64,000 nt of DNA from Megalobrama amblycephala (GCF_018812025.1 NC_063054.1:32754412-32818411), one strand, 5' to 3'. Positions 13,391-26,861 are shown, counted from the first letter of the stretch. Notes: generated by a model from the sequence alone, not told the origin. Numbers and translations are program-made.

Positions 13391-15869
13391 CAAAACATTA
13401 TGCATTTTTCTCCAGAAGTTATGACCAATACAAATATCTTTGTATTCTTTTAAAATAAAGTTGCAGCTATCTTGTCAATGTGGGTGTCTGTTGTTGTTGA
13501 GGTCTCCGGTAATTTGTTCCATCTCTTTAGTTTCTTTTTCTACCGTGAAACACCGTTCCGGGCCAGTGTTGCCAACTTGTGGAATAAACTGATTAGTGTA
13601 AACCAAATTCAACGCTCATGTGCAACCTGCACATACAACGTACAGTACACGCATTCTACTATACTGATGAAATTTGCGTCACACACACTGTGCGCGGACC
13701 CTCGTGTACGTGTATAAACCGAAGTCAATTTTGGGCCTAACTTCTTTACTAGCACCTCTGATATAGGCTACTGCATTCACGTGCTCAACAGATATGATTG
13801 TGATTGGCTATAATGCTTATAAATACACTTGTAAAAACACGCTGTAACAAGAAAACCTCCAAGAGCACTCAAACAAATACGAACAAGAGCATATGAAAGC
13901 AGAAACTATCAGCAAGTACTAAATATACCCGGTACTCGGTACTAGTGGCACTACAGAAATGGTAGTACCATCAACTATTTTAAGTACCGACTTACCCATT
14001 TGACAACCCTATGCAACCAAGTATTAATTTAACCAAGACTAGAATTTAATTAATGCTGCTTAAAATTAAGTATTCAGGAATCTCAACATTTCATTGCAAC
14101 ACCCTGTTCATTTACATGTTTGTAGTATGTCTAAATTTAGCAGCAAACCCTATATTAAAGAATTGTAAATATCAATTTAAAATATTATGGGTCAATCTCT
14201 AGCAACAACAAAACTTAGTCTGCTTTGCTAGCTAATCATTTCTATAATCTTTTTTTTTGCCTTCAGTAATGGAACGGGCATCCAACACTTGCCAAAGCGG
14301 ATGTCACAGAGCCAGTCTTAGCCAGTATGAGACACATGGGAATGGAATCACAAGGATTCAGTAGGGTGGGGACAGTGAAGGCCATGCAACTGTTTCTGGT
14401 GGACATGATACAGATGCAAATACAGGAAATGATGGCATGTATCCTTTTGTTCTTCCATTCTCTTAAAACCACAGTGCTGACGGGTAAAATGCTTTGTTTT
14501 AGTATTTTGGTATCAAATTCATTTCATTAAACCATTCATTTCAAATAATTACCTTATGCATCTTCTCTTAAAGCTTAAATAATCTTTTTTTTTTACGTTT
14601 CAACTATGCACATGTACATACACATTTCCATGTAACAGACAATGAGAACAAAAAAAAAAAAAAAAACAAGAACAAAGCTTCTCAGTATTTTACATTGATA
14701 TTCAATACCACCTCTTTTCTTAGTCTTCTATTAACACCTTTCCAACTCCACCACGTTTTAAGAATGATCTGAAAAGTCCCCAAACTCCATCAAAAACTGT
14801 ATATTTATTCCTTAAAATATAAGTTATCTTTTCCATTGACATATTTGTTACCATTTCTTTTAGCCAACGTCCTATACTTAGAGCACAAATAAAGCTTAAA
14901 TAATCTTATGAAAGATTATGAAATGTGTCATCTTTTAATCATCTTATCTTGTAACTTTAATTATCATATAAAAAGCGATATTACATTTCCATTTAATCAC
15001 TTAGTAGGTGCTTCATCCAAGACACAAATTACAAACAAACAACATCGCAAGCAATTTTTAATAAACGGCATGAACTAAAGGAAGCAAGCAGACTTCATAT
15101 AGACTATCCACACATATTCTAACATGAAAAGTTGTGCATAACAGGAAGATGCCACATGCAAAACCATCCCAGAAAACCAAGCTGATAAATTATGCATGCA
15201 ATAAATGACTAAGCTAGTTAAACACACTTGCTGCTTACTTATTTAATGTATAACAAGGCACTTTTAATGTCTACCCAGAATCTCCAAATGTGATCTGTAA
15301 ACACACTACAATCCCAAATTACTGTGATATTAAAACGGACAATGAAAGAAGAGCAGAGTTCATTACATGAATGCAAAATGCAGTCCAAATGCAGGCATTT
15401 GAGCTCTTTCTCTTTAAAACTTAGAATATCCAAGTGGAGAAGCATATATTATCTATTGTGCGTTAATATGCTTAAAAATGAGGTGATGTTAGAGAGACAG
15501 ACTGATAATCAGAATCTCTCCATTTTAATGTCTGGTCTACTGATTTATGACATCATTTGTGTCTCCAAAATATAAAGTAGCACCAGCACCCTTCAATTAT
15601 ACCACTGCACATTCTACAGTAAACAACGTTTCAAAGGTAAATCAACCTACTTATTTAATGGGTTGTTTACATAAATTACTCCTTACATAACAGCAACTCA
15701 TTCTCAAGTGAGAAATGCAAAGCATTTTACACTTAACATCCCTAGCCACAGCCAAAAACGAAAAGAAAAAAATAAATATGCAACCATTTAGATTGCAAAA
15801 CAACACTGCATACAGTATGTCATGGCAGAACCAATAACTATTATTATTATTATTATTATCAGAAAATGC

Positions 15870-15871
<2 letters not shown>

Positions 15872-15931
<60 letters not shown>
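15872..15931. repeat. (AT)n microsatellite
   Basis: 60 bp of pure AT dinucleotide; a short (TTA)n run precedes it at 15838-15859. Confidence 0.95.
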
Positions 15932-15937
<6 letters not shown>

Positions 15938-17219
15938 ATATCCACGTATTAATAAATACAATATGTGCATTATATCTATGCTTTGCAAATAGAAATTCTC
16001 AATAGAAGATCTGCACATCAGTTATTTGAAAGAATAATCAGTACTGGCTGTAAAACAATTATAATATTAGGCGATCTAGTTGCTATACATTGTGCCAGTG
16101 AATAAAATATGACAATAGAAGCAGGCTTGCAAATCGGCTGTCACAATTGGTTGGAGGACTAGACGATTACGTCATCATTTGCTCTTCAACACTCATGCTG
16201 ATCTTAGGAGTTTGTGCTCTTAAAGGGGGTTCTCGGATGGGTTCTGTTATGCATTGTCCACTTCTTCCTAATCACCTTCTACAGACCAAAACAAACCTAA
16301 TCTGGGCTTTTATTATGTCACATCAGCAGGTGCTCCGGGGGCTCAATATCACTTATGCATGAATTATTAAGGGCCAAAGAATATTCTCAGAGCCTATGGG
16401 GGTTTCCAGTAAATCAGCAGGAGAGACCCCCGACCTAATGCTTTACCCCCAACCCCCTTCATTCAATGCATTCATGCACTGCCCGCCTAAAAACACTAAT
16501 TCCCTACCAATAGTGGCATGCAATCCAATGCATCAGCAGGTGCCAAAGTACAAGAATCAACGCAAGAAAACCAAGACGTGTTAAACACCCCATTGATCGC
16601 GCGCGATTGTTTTCTAGATGCATCTAAAAAAAACACGCTGATCTAATATTTAAGCAAAAATAGTCATGCATTCTCATGCACCAGAGTGACAACATGCATG
16701 ACATTCAATGACGCTTGCGTTTTAAATATCTGTGGGCAAATAAATGCACAACCACCGGTGCATTTCAGGTTACATCATTTATATGGCTAGTTTTGGTCAA
16801 TGCTGACCACCGACACATCTACAGATATATGTTTATTACATTCACGTACCATCTACAACCTCAAGCAACATCATCCAGCTCTATTATGCAGCTGGTCTGA
16901 TCTAATCTGACAGTTTTGCATGCAGCTCTGCTACAAACTGCAAGCACCGATTTTATCCCTGTAAATGAACACCGGCTCGTGCACGTAAGGAACGTTTTAA
17001 CGTACAAAAGACCAATGCAATGTTGAACAGCAACAGGGACCCAGCTAAAAGTGCTCGCGTCGTATTCATACCAGACTATTATGCTTTACTTCACCTTTAT
17101 AACAGGCATAACCTGTCATTAACTGACTCAAAAATACATTAAATAAATCATAATAAACCTCCTGTCGCCACTTAGTCTTTTAAAAAGATAATACATGACA
17201 TATCAAGCGCACGTTTCTT

Positions 17220-17780
17220 CACTATAACACTATCTGCGTGCTGGGGGAATGAATCTCGCGGCACGGACAGCCAGGAGCTCGTGCGGCCTGTGCTCGCTCG
17301 CGGCTCCGCGGACTCACCTCAGTCGGTTGGCTGATCTCGAACAGGTCGAGCCGGTTGGCGTTCCAGTGGTTGATGATGTCGGCGAGTTTCCGCCGCTCCT
17401 CCTCTCGGCTCCCCATTCTCAAATCCCGACTAATTCTAGTCAAGCCGGAGAGAGAAACAATCTGCCTATTTCCTCGCTGGTTCGGTTTTATCCACTCAAA
17501 CGGGCTTCTAATCCGACGACCTGAAATAAAAGTAAATCTGTTACACCCAGAATCTGGGTTTTCAAAAGCGGTTTCTGTGGTGAGTGTCGCTCCTTCCCGC
17601 AGTCGCCGGTTAATGCACCTCAGCTCTATCGTCAACCGCTTCTACTGTTTCCGCGTTCCCTGCTCTCGTTTGTCTTATCGCGCTCCGTGCGCGCTCCCTA
17701 TGGCAAAGCGGTGGGACTGACTGGAGCTGTGCGCGCGCCCCCTATACTCCACACAAAATTCACGAGGGACGCTGACGGGT
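17220..17780 (-). promoter_or_regulatory. afdn: GC-rich/CpG promoter region of afdn
   Basis: CpG-rich sequence surrounds the first coding exon and extends upstream on the minus strand to about 17780, in sharp contrast to the AT-rich flanks. No TATA box is evident, as is common for CpG-type housekeeping promoters. The transcription start itself cannot be placed from sequence alone. Confidence 0.65.
17318..17416 (-). CDS. afdn: afadin, first coding exon
   Basis: Afadin is an actin-binding adaptor that links nectins to the cytoskeleton at adherens junctions. The exon encodes 33 residues starting MGSREEERRKLADIIN and ending with a phase-0 GAG|GTGAGT donor. It matches the conserved start of vertebrate afadin (EERRKLADII-HWNANRLDLFEISQPTE), just ahead of the first Ras-association domain. 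The ATG at 17416 is chosen by homology. The frame stays open upstream to an ATG at 17635, but those residues do not resemble afadin and are probably 5' UTR. The rest of the gene lies beyond the left window edge, since the intron runs off it. Identification rests on my recall of the family sequence. Confidence 0.9.
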
Positions 17781-17871
17781 ACGCGCATAGAAACAAATAG
17801 TGCCAGGCACTTACTTTTCTCTCTATTCAAAGTACTTTATTGTGCACGCGGATGTCGTTTGATTAAATTAT

Positions 17872-18302
17872 ACACTCTAAATAAAAAAAATTAATAAAAC
17901 TATTATTTAAAAATTACTGTATTGCTTGCTTAAATTGAACCCAAAGTATGTTGGAAATTAACATTTATTAGGCTAACATGTTTAATAAATTAACATTTAT
18001 TAAGTTTAATGATTAATAATTAAACAATATATATTTATTAAATTGTTTATTAATAAATGCTCATCTTTTGATTATTATTGTTGTCTCTAGTAATTATGTG
18101 TCTGATTTTTAATTTCCAACCTATTTTGGGTTCATTTTAAGCCAGCCATATAGTAATTTTTAAACAATAGTTGGGTTAAATAAAACTACCCAGCACATTG
18201 AGCAAACATTTAATTCAACTGTTTGGTTAAAACAAACCAATCGCTGGGTTTGTCCATTTTCAACCCAACTTGGGTTGTTTTTAACCCAGCATTTTTAGTG
18301 TA
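17872..18302. mobile_element. MITE with ACACTCTAAA/TTTAGTGT ends
   Basis: The ends TACACTCTAAATAAA and TTTTTAGTGTATA are imperfect inverted repeats, and the inner part has paired AACCCA/TGGGTT motifs (AACCCAACTTGGGTT). There is no coding capacity. Confidence 0.6.
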
Positions 18303-19365
18303 TATTTAAAAAAAAAAAAGATTTAAATAAAAAACTATAAAAATAGTTTATGCATTTGGAAGCCACAAGGTTGCTCAGTCAAACGGCATCATCATAGACC
18401 TGACATGGCCAGCTGTGCACATCTGCAAAGCAATCAGCTCAATGAAGCAGGATGATCCACCATATAAAACTAATTCAATATGAGCCTGTTACATCATCAT
18501 AGAGCTCTGTTCCTTTGTGCACCCGAAAAGTACTCATTTCAATACAATACACTAAAAATCTGAAGTTTGCAAAGACGTTTTTAAATTAGTGGTGCTTTGT
18601 ATGGTTTTTCAAACGCCTTGGCCCAAAGTATTAAACATTATGTAACTCATCCCGAACCATGTGGCTAGTCTACTCACATTCTTCAGATGATGTGAAATAC
18701 TTTGGTTAGTAAACAAACATGTTAACACAGCACAATGACCCAAAAGAGACCAGACAAATCCGATACAAAAAGCATCTCTCATTTACATTTTGTCTGGTCT
18801 CAGTTTTACAATGCTGGAAGATTCTGTCTAGCGCTGCATTTTAGTGGTCTGGAGTGCTAGACATCAATTGTCCATCTGAAGGGCAAATTAAAGAGAAGAT
18901 AGAGTGGCAAATAAATCATTATTTGCTATCTAACTGATATGTGCTTTATGAGTCAGCTTTCTTTGTGGCAGCTTTCTTCACCTCAATCTATTTCATATTG
19001 ATGCAGATCCTGGAGCAGAAACTGACAAAGCACAAATGGAAAGATCTTATTAAAAGTGCTGTAAGTGATTCTTTTGAATATCAAACATAGAATATACCTG
19101 ACAAATATCACTGAAAAATGTGTCCTGGGAAATCACAACTGACATTGAGACTAAAAATAATCAGAAAGTAATCAGAAAAATATAGCTTTCTCCCTATAGA
19201 TTTTACGTTTTCAGGCAAAATATCCATTATAATGTAATATTTGCTATTTATATGTAGAGATATGGAAAATTAAATAATTACATAAATAAGTAAAATAAAA
19301 AAAATGAATTGCAGTTTAACACATACCTGCAAAAAAAAATTTTTTTTACCTATTGTCACCCAAGC
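18303..19365. other. Intergenic, no gene seen
   Basis: AT-rich DNA. The only structure noted is a small hairpin with arms GAGACCAGACAAA and TTTGTCTGGTCTC near 18746-18801. Confidence 0.6.
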
Positions 19366-19370
19366 AACAC

Positions 19371-19593
19371 ACTGTAAAAAAGAATTGTTGGTTTAACTTA
19401 AAAAAAGTAAGTTACCTGCAGGTTGCCTTAAAATTTGGAGTTCATTGAAAGTAAAAATTTGAGTTAATACAATGAAGGCGATTGGTTTAATCAACAGAAA
19501 CTCAAAATATTATTTTTATCTGAACCACATTATTTAAGTTGATTTGACAAAAGAAATGTTGTGATAACAAATCATGAAAATTATTTTTTACAG
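19371..19593. mobile_element. Short MITE, CACTGTAAAAAA ends, copy 1
   Basis: Starts CACTGTAAAAAAGAATTGTTGG and ends TTTTTTACAGTG. A clearly homologous copy with the same internal motifs (AAGTAAGTTACCTG, TTGTGATAACAAATCATG) lies at 52347-52573. Confidence 0.8.
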
Positions 19594-19599
19594 TGCAGT

Positions 19600-20320
19600 T
19601 GCGCTTATAATTATTTTCGTAAAAAGAAGGTTTTATTTCCTGTTACTTATCATGATCTTAAATCCTGTAAATAATTTCCCTGCCTCTATTTTAGTGGAGA
19701 TATGCTGTGATATGTAGTGGTGAGGTCAAGGGTAACAATAAGCAAATCACAGTGTCTCAAGCTGCAATATCTGTGGTAGAAACAGGAAGCTTGTGGGAGC
19801 CAAAGCAATATGGTTTCCTGTTGCGGTTTGCGGAGCCTCTTTTTAACACCAGTTTTATTTTATCTCCCTCTTCCACACATGTACATACACACACTTACTT
19901 TACAGCTGAAGTTTAAGACTGAACTTTGAACTCAGAAATGTTCTTCTACAGACATCTGAAAGCACTTAGAGGATCCTTATATCTGCAGCCTTCTTCTGTG
20001 ATAAGAATAGGTATTATACTGTTCAGAAAAGAAAGCTCATGATCTGTGCTCTTGCAATAAAAGCAGAGGAATGTTCATGCTGCAGGGTGGAGGGGGAAGG
20101 AAGGTGCAACAAGGGCGACATCCTGCATCCTGATCCCTCCTGCTGCATCGCATATATTATCTCATTATATTCATGTAGACAATTAAGCATCACTGACATC
20201 AGAAAGACGACACTGTATGTTGTCATGCCAGATCTCTAATTGGAACTTATATATTCATAAGAATATTGCACAAGGGATAAAAAATGTAATATATATTAAT
20301 ATATTCATTAATATAACAAT
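19600..20320. other. Intergenic, no gene seen
   Basis: No coding or repeat signal that I can support. Confidence 0.5.
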
Positions 20321-20321
20321 A

Positions 20322-20324
<3 letters not shown>

Positions 20325-20377
<53 letters not shown>

Positions 20378-20394
20378 TAGATAGATAGATAGAT

Positions 20395-20433
<39 letters not shown>
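20325..20433. repeat. (AT)n with internal (GATA)n
   Basis: A long AT run interrupted by about six GATA units at 20374-20398. Confidence 0.95.
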
Positions 20434-20434
<1 letters not shown>

Positions 20435-20436
<2 letters not shown>

Positions 20437-21217
20437 AGTAGTGGCCGAAAGTGATGTCCGGTCTAGCTGTGTTTTTTCACGATAAAACATGGCTATGACC
20501 GCTTCACCCAACGATTCTGTGTATCACTACACAACACCCTTAGCAACCACTCTTAGCAACGTAAACTGTATGTTCTCAATTTATATTGTTCATTGAAGCT
20601 TACTGTATTATGCAGAAGAGTGAGAACGAGATCGAGTGAGCGAGTTTATTACCTCCATTCAGATTAAGCATTTTCCTTCAGGTCAGTCCTATGTTCATAA
20701 TAAAAAATCTGTTTAAATGTCCGATGTATTATCTTGTCCTTTTAACAGTTAAGGGGTTTTCCCGTGACTGACAGTGCTAGTCAAAGCATTTCTCAGTTGC
20801 GTCTTGTTCCGTGCTCACAACAATTCAGTCTTTTCAATGTAAAAGTCTTTGCGACTGAGTGACTTGCTCATAAAGACAGTCTTTGCCGCCATCTAATGGC
20901 GTAATAATGTAACTTCTGTTGCTGTTCACATTCAGGGACTATTTTTTCCGGTGGAAGGAAGGCTTTTAGTGAAACTTTACTTCATGAAAGTTGCATTGAT
21001 ACATATTTTTGACTTTAATATTTGTATTTTGTGATAACCGTTTTATAAAAGCGATAAGGTACTCGAGGCTAGTGCTGTATCGTGAATATCATGCCTAACG
21101 ACGCCCTTCAGCCATGACTTATTCACGATACAGCACAGCCTCTCATACTTTATTGCTTATATACTGTAATCGAACTTATAGGGTCATAAAAAACAAATAT
21201 CCCCTGCCACTGCTGTA
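20435..21217. mobile_element. Possible degraded DNA element
   Basis: CAGTAGTGGCCGAAAG near the left edge is partly mirrored by CCCCTGCCACTGCTG at the right. Inside, GTGCTGTATCGTGAATA (about 21070) and TATTCACGATACAGCAC (about 21120) form a strong hairpin. The boundaries are uncertain. Confidence 0.35.
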
Positions 21218-21679
21218 TACTAAAATTTATATATTGAACAAAACTACTCCAAAACTATAGGCTAAATATAAATACTATATAGTAATAGAGTTTTGCTCAA
21301 TGGATAATTGCTCTACATTTTATTCCCCAACTGAATATTTCACTGCAGTAAAACTGGTTGTGACATGCTGATATTGCTGTAAATGTGTGGTGCTTTCCTT
21401 TTAAACCCAGGCAAAATACAAAGTGGTGAATAAGAAGTTAGGAACTCAGCGTCTTGAGAAAGTTACTCTTTAGGGACAAAAAATGAAAGCAGCTGTTACT
21501 AAACCCTGAGCTTCTCTGGAATATCATCCATGATTTAATAAACTCCATCTCTTTTTATATCAGCTTGCTCACAATGGTAATGCATCACATTTCCACATTA
21601 AATATTTAATGGGACCAGAAAAACATATTGTGCATTTTAAGTAAAAAGAGTAAAAGCATAAATGCATTCATCTGCTTTA

Positions 21680-22017
21680 AAGGTATAGTTCACCCCAAAA
21701 TGAAGATTTTGTCATGTACTCACCCTCATGTTTTTCCAAACCTGTATGAGTTTGTTTCTTGAAATCTGAACACAAAAGAAGATAGTTTTAAAGAATGTTG
21801 GTAAGCAGACAATTGATGGCACCCATTGACTTCCATAGTAATTTTTTTCCTACTATGGAAGTCAATGGGTGCCGTCAACTGTCTGGTTACCAACATTCTT
21901 CAAAATGCCTACTTTTGTGTTCAAAAGAAAAGAAAGTAACTCATACAAGTTTGGAACAACTTGAAGGTGAGTAAGTAATGACAAAATGTTCATTTTTGGG
22001 TGAACTATCCCTTTAAC
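21680..22017. mobile_element. Foldback MITE, full-length short copy
   Basis: Left end AAAGGTATAGTTCACCCC, right end GGGTGAACTATCCCTTTAA. It is nearly palindromic throughout: the centre contains ACTTCCATAGTAA and its complement TACTATGGAAGT. Same family as 5904-6815 and 50117-50380. Confidence 0.9.
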
Positions 22018-22660
22018 TGATAAAAAAAATCATTAAACCATAGCCATTAATGTATCAATTGAAATGTTGTCAACCCATTTTACATCCATAATGTGAAATA
22101 TTTATGAGGGAAACAGATTTATTCAGTGAATTTTAAATCATAATGACTCATTTACAATAAAACCAGATATTTCTATTTTACCTCCAGGTGCTTCAAGTTA
22201 AACATGACTTACCCAGATCCAAAAGTGTCTAAATGGACAACACAATAAGAAACATCTCTGCTTTGTCTCACTGATCCACCCAGTCCATATGTAAGTCATT
22301 GAACTCAAACCCAATGAGACTAATTATCCACCATCTTCTGCTCACGCACATCACATTTTCACTGAATCTCACACAAGACATCAAGCTCTATTTCGAGGCC
22401 TAAAAAAAAAGAAGACAGATCTGGAATAAAACTTAATTCACTCTTGGTGTCCATGCAGTGGAGTCAAAGCTTATGTATTTAACAGTGTGCAGGAATGTGT
22501 TGAAGCATTTGACACAGTCAGTATATTCTGCAGAACTATAATTATAGGTTCATCCTGCTTTAGTTGGCAGAGTTCAATATTTGTGTAGTTCTATGTCAAA
22601 TTATTTGGCTATTATAAACTTAAGCTCTGTACTTCTCAACATTTTGTCATTTAACATATA

Positions 22661-22888
22661 CCCCTGGTTTCACAGACAAGACTTAATCTAGTCCTAGATG
22701 CATGTTTGAGCTGTTTTAACTGAAACTTGCCCTGACATATCTTAAAATATGTCAGAGCCATTGTTTCGTCTCAGGATGCACACCAGTCATGTTTTTTTCT
22801 AGGGCACATTCATAAAAGCTACTTAGATGCCCTAATTGAACAAAGGCCTAATCCTGGCTTAATCTAAGCCCTGTCTGTGAAACCGGGC
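22661..22888. mobile_element. MITE with CCCCTGGTTTCACAGACA ends
   Basis: The left end CCCCTGGTTTCACAGACAAG is mirrored by CTGTCTGTGAAACCGGGCC at the right, and the inverted match extends inward (TTAATCTAGTCCTAG / CTGGCTTAATCTAAG). There is no ORF. Confidence 0.85.
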
Positions 22889-23061
22889 CATAATGTGATA
22901 TTCCTTAACAAAATATCAAACTAATAATTTTTACAAGATAATTTGATTGCTACATGTTACAAATATGCACAAAAAATACAGCCAGCAGCAAACAACAGCA
23001 CATGCAAAGTCAAATGGAAATTAACAATGCACTTTTTGGATAATAAAACTCAACTATAGTA

Positions 23062-23336
23062 ACCCAGCTAACAGGGAATATTATCAGAACGTTCTGGCAA
23101 GGTTCTCTCAAAGTTCTGAGAGCACTGAAATTCTTCCAGTAATGTTAATTGAATGTTCAAGCTATCTAGATATTTAATTTGAGTTAACCGGCCTTTAATA
23201 ATGTTCTCAAAATGTTACAGAATGTTCAGAGAATATTCAGAAGTAACATTCCCATAACGTTCGAAGAACTTTCATAAATAACATTTTAGTAACCTAATGG
23301 GAGCGGTAGAAAAATCGTATATTTGTTAGCTGGGAA
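23062..23336. mobile_element. MITE with CCCAGCTAACA ends
   Basis: CCCAGCTAACAGGGAA at the left and TTTGTTAGCTGGGA at the right are inverted. The body is rich in AATGTTC/GAACATT-type repeats. Confidence 0.75.
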
Positions 23337-24956
23337 CACACAGATCAATTACTCTGATTTGACCCCAGTCGCAAAGCATGCTTGGTAACACATAGCACCA
23401 AAACAATGTTTTGTTTCTAACACAGAATTCACCTTCATTTTTAGGAGTGGCCCACAAGGCCTGTTGGGAAAACATGCAGTTTACACAGCTGTCCCACACA
23501 TCCTAATGATGATGAATATTTCCATCACACTGGAAACTGGTTTCAGTTGTTCCTTTAGTGCTGTTTAGGGGCAAATCCAACTTTAGCAATACAATAATAG
23601 TCTGAATAGATTCTTGTACACATTCACAAACAAAATACATTATTAAGGGGAAAATTACAGCTAGAATGTGGCAGTTTACTGATAATTTTCTTTATTTTCC
23701 AAATATATCAACACAAAGACAATGATAAGAACTACAACTAACTGTAAAGCTATTTTAGGCAGTAATATAAGGTTACCACACATATCTTTTAATTTCCATA
23801 TACAGTAAATAACTTTCTACTTTTGCTTTTGGGTAGCTGACATGTTTAAACAACATTGTTCTAACCCCTTTTTAACCAATGACTTTCCAAGACTTTGCGG
23901 ATTTAAAAGCCATGGACTCATTTGTCAGTTCCGTGGTAGTGCCCGATCAAATTTTCAAGGCTGATTGAATGTAAAAACCTTCAGTGTTGAGGTAAGGTAG
24001 CACAGACTTCCTAAGCTAACAACCAAATGGTTGCCAAATTGGAGCAGCACTCCAGTAACTGACACAAATTGCCAGCTCTTGGCCTGTGATATAGCGTTCT
24101 GCCGGCACAGCTGTGTTTGATATTAGTGTGGCTTTACAGTGAGACAGCAGAGGCCTCGGCGCCCACAGAGCCAGAGGAAGTCTTCAGGGGAAGAGTCTGC
24201 TCTCTACAGCTCCTTTTCAACCCACTTATTTAGTGCAGATAGAGGCGGTGGGCAGTCGCCTCCAGTCCCCGAGGATGCGCTCTGGCACGGAATGCCGTTT
24301 CCGTGGCGATGGCTTGGCAATAGGGAAAGCTTCACCTCATTGAGCCTCGGTGCTTGTCAAGTGGCAGACGTCTCCGCATCTGCTTAGCCGTCTACACAAA
24401 AACAGAGAACCCTGCTAGTGCGCTTTTATGAGAGGCTGCTCCATGCTGATATAATTCAGTTTACATGGGACAAACAATAAGTCCCTCTATCTTGCATTCA
24501 ACTGATGTCTGTCGAATCGGTCTGAAGAGGAGCAGCAGTTTAAACAAAACCATAAAACATGATGGGGGACGATTCATGAGCAAGTGAATAAGAGATGCCT
24601 TGAAGTTGCACCTGTTAATTGCATTTACCATAGCAACCGATGCAACTTTTGCATCTGTGGTGGTGGTGTATAAGAGAGAGTTACCACCCACACACACACA
24701 CACACTCAAGCACAGCTGAAAGAAAGAAATCCATAGCAAACCAGCAACTTACAAAGGGTTTACATTTTAGCATCTGATTAGTTTACTGAAACAGCCACAA
24801 ACATTTAGGTTTTACTCATTTGGCATATTGAATTCCTATTTCAGGCTTTTCCATCTGAGACAAGCTAATTTTGAGCTAAAATGTCTAGAGTGGAAGTAGA
24901 AAAAATGCAGTATGTTGCATATCAAAAGAATTAGTCTGATAATGCAGACTGTCTAG
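23337..24956. other. Intergenic, low-repeat stretch
   Basis: I recognise no gene. 24120-24430 is distinctly GC-rich and not repeated in this window, so it is a possible conserved non-coding element. A short (CA)n run lies at about 24688-24706. Confidence 0.4.
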
Positions 24957-25388
24957 CAGGGACGTGCACAGGAATTTTGAGGGGCAGTTGCTCTGACCTA
25001 AAAAAAGGGCACTCCCCTACCAAACGTTCGTTTTCGTAAAAGATTATAACCTTACTCACCTTTCCGACAACGTTAAGTCGTCTCACCCGACAACCGCGAC
25101 AATCTCCTAGTGCCGCTCATGCAGGCTCAGCTCAGGTGCCGGTCGCGTGCAGCGCTGCAGCCACGTAAACAGAGTGCCCTTCCCCTACTGACTTTCACTT
25201 TCGGACGGGTGCCTGAATATGGAAGTGAATGAGGCTTTACGATTTTTTTATTTTTTTATCTAGGCCTACGTGAAATTCTGCATCCATTGTACGATTTTTT
25301 TTTCCACCTCGGAAGGGCAACGTGAGTCGAGAAGGGCATATGGGCAGTTGCCCGGGCAACCTGAGCAACCCCCCTGTGCACGTCCCTG
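24957..25388. mobile_element. 432-bp hAT-type MITE
   Basis: Ends CAGGGACGTGCACAGG and CCTGTGCACGTCCCTG, with a perfect 8-bp target duplication CTGTCTAG at 24949-24956 and 25389-25396. No ORF. Confidence 0.93.
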
Positions 25389-25594
25389 CTGTCTAGAGTA
25401 TAAAGTTTTCAGATACATGAGGGAATCTTGCATTCAAAATGATTGAAGATTAAAGGAAGGGTCCAGCCAAAAATTTAAATTCTGTCATCATTTATTCAGC
25501 CAAACCAGGGATTGATGCTTTCAAGCTTCAAAGCCAAGTCATGTGATTGATTCGTGTGAACACACCAGATTTTATTATTAACTGATCACTTTTA

Positions 25595-26690
25595 GCTCTA
25601 TACCTGTTTACACCTGGGATTAAGATGCATTTTGGTCGATCGGATCACAAGTAGATGAGCAAGACATACCAGTTTACGGCTAGTCTTTTAATCTGTCTCT
25701 TTTGTCCACTTTCAACCACTTCTGTCCTGATTTCTTCAAGGGGAGGGTCTATGGGTGGGTAAATGTATGGGTTTTTTCCAGATCTTTTTTCTATCGCTCT
25801 AATGGACAAAATAAGCTTGCGAAATTTACATATAAACATGACCGGAGATGAAAGAAAAACATACAGAGAGCAACAGCCTCTCCACTCCTTCAAACCAAAC
25901 TTGGGTCTTCAGCCGGCAAAGTTTAAATTCCGTCTGGCTAGCACACTTTCCATAATGTTTACGTATTAGGTCAGTAATAAGCAGTTTTTAGTGGCTATTA
26001 CCACATGAGTGTCTACAATACGAAAGCAATCTGGTTTTTGATTAATGTGTTTTCGGCCCTGTTTACATTAAAATGCGTTTTGGTCGATCGGATCACAAGT
26101 GGATGAGGCTAAATACAGGTGTACAAGGTTTTGAGCTTGTCTACTTATGACCACTTCCAGAGATAGTCGAAAACGCATTTGACCGGATTGCTTTCATAGT
26201 GTAAACGCTCATGTGGTCAAATGTGTTCGAACAGCCACTAAAGACCGCTTACTCTCCGCCTACTGAACTAACGTGTAAACATTATGGGAAGCTCACTAGC
26301 CTAGCTCAAGACCCTAGTTTGGTTTGAAAATGAAAAACGTACCAAGCACAATGTTCTCTCACCGTTCCTGATTTCTAAAACACACTCACCGCGGTCTTGC
26401 GGCTGCAGAAACGAAAGCTGATGTTCTCTGTATGTTTTTCCGATGTCTCCAGTAGCGTTCATGTGTAAATTGCGCAAGCTTATTTTGTCCATTAGATCGA
26501 AAGATCTGAAGAAAAAAAAAAGCATAGCATTTACCCGCCCATAGACCCTCCCCTCGAAGAAATCAGGACAGAAAATGGACCAAAGAGACAGATTAAAGTA
26601 CCAGCTGTAAACGGGTAAGTGTTTCCTTCGTCCACTTGTGATCCGATTGACCAAAACGCATCTTAATACCAGGTGAAAACAGGGCCTAGA
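25595..26690. mobile_element. Foldback DNA elements, two related units
   Basis: The motif TTTTGGTCGATCGGATCACA occurs at about 25630 and 26078. Its inverted form (TTGTGATCCGATTGACC) is at about 26635, followed by AAAACGCATCTTAATACCAGG. The terminal motif CCTGTTTACA is mirrored by GAAAACAGGGCC. Probably one foldback element plus a partial relative. The open frames at 25645-25893 and 26301-26654 (minus) lie in the element and share sequence, so they reflect repeat homology rather than genes. Confidence 0.6.
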
Positions 26691-26861
26691 ACTGAATTAT
26701 TGAATCAGTGAGCTGAACTCAAGCACCAAATGAGCCAAATTCACTGGATGAACCAATTCATTGAAAAGATATGATTCAAATAAATCCATTCACAAATAAG
26801 AGATTGCTCCTTCTTTCATGAACTCTCAAAAAGAGCTAGAGCAGATGTCAAGATTTTCAAT

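Larger units (their letters stand above)
1..17317 (-). other. afdn: afdn intron 1 (partial)
   Basis: This is inferred to be the first intron of afadin, because exon 1 ends in a clean donor at 17317/17316 and no later afadin exon was recognised on the minus strand down to position 1. The stretch holds repeats, listed separately, and otherwise AT-rich single-copy-looking DNA. The open frames within it are short, are not conserved-looking, and overlap repeats. Stretches where I see nothing beyond this are 1-800, 2210-5900, 6820-9250, 9600-12185 and 13391-17200. Confidence 0.7.

Noticed and set aside
17355..17720. Plus-strand open frame overlapping afdn exon 1
   Set aside because: GC-rich antisense shadow of the afadin exon and 5' UTR.
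24139..24387. 82-codon plus-strand frame in the GC-rich patch
   Set aside because: No domain, no splice context, and composition explained by GC content.
25645..26654. Two similar minus-strand frames at 25645-25893 and 26301-26654
   Set aside because: Their similarity reflects shared foldback-element sequence, not a gene family.
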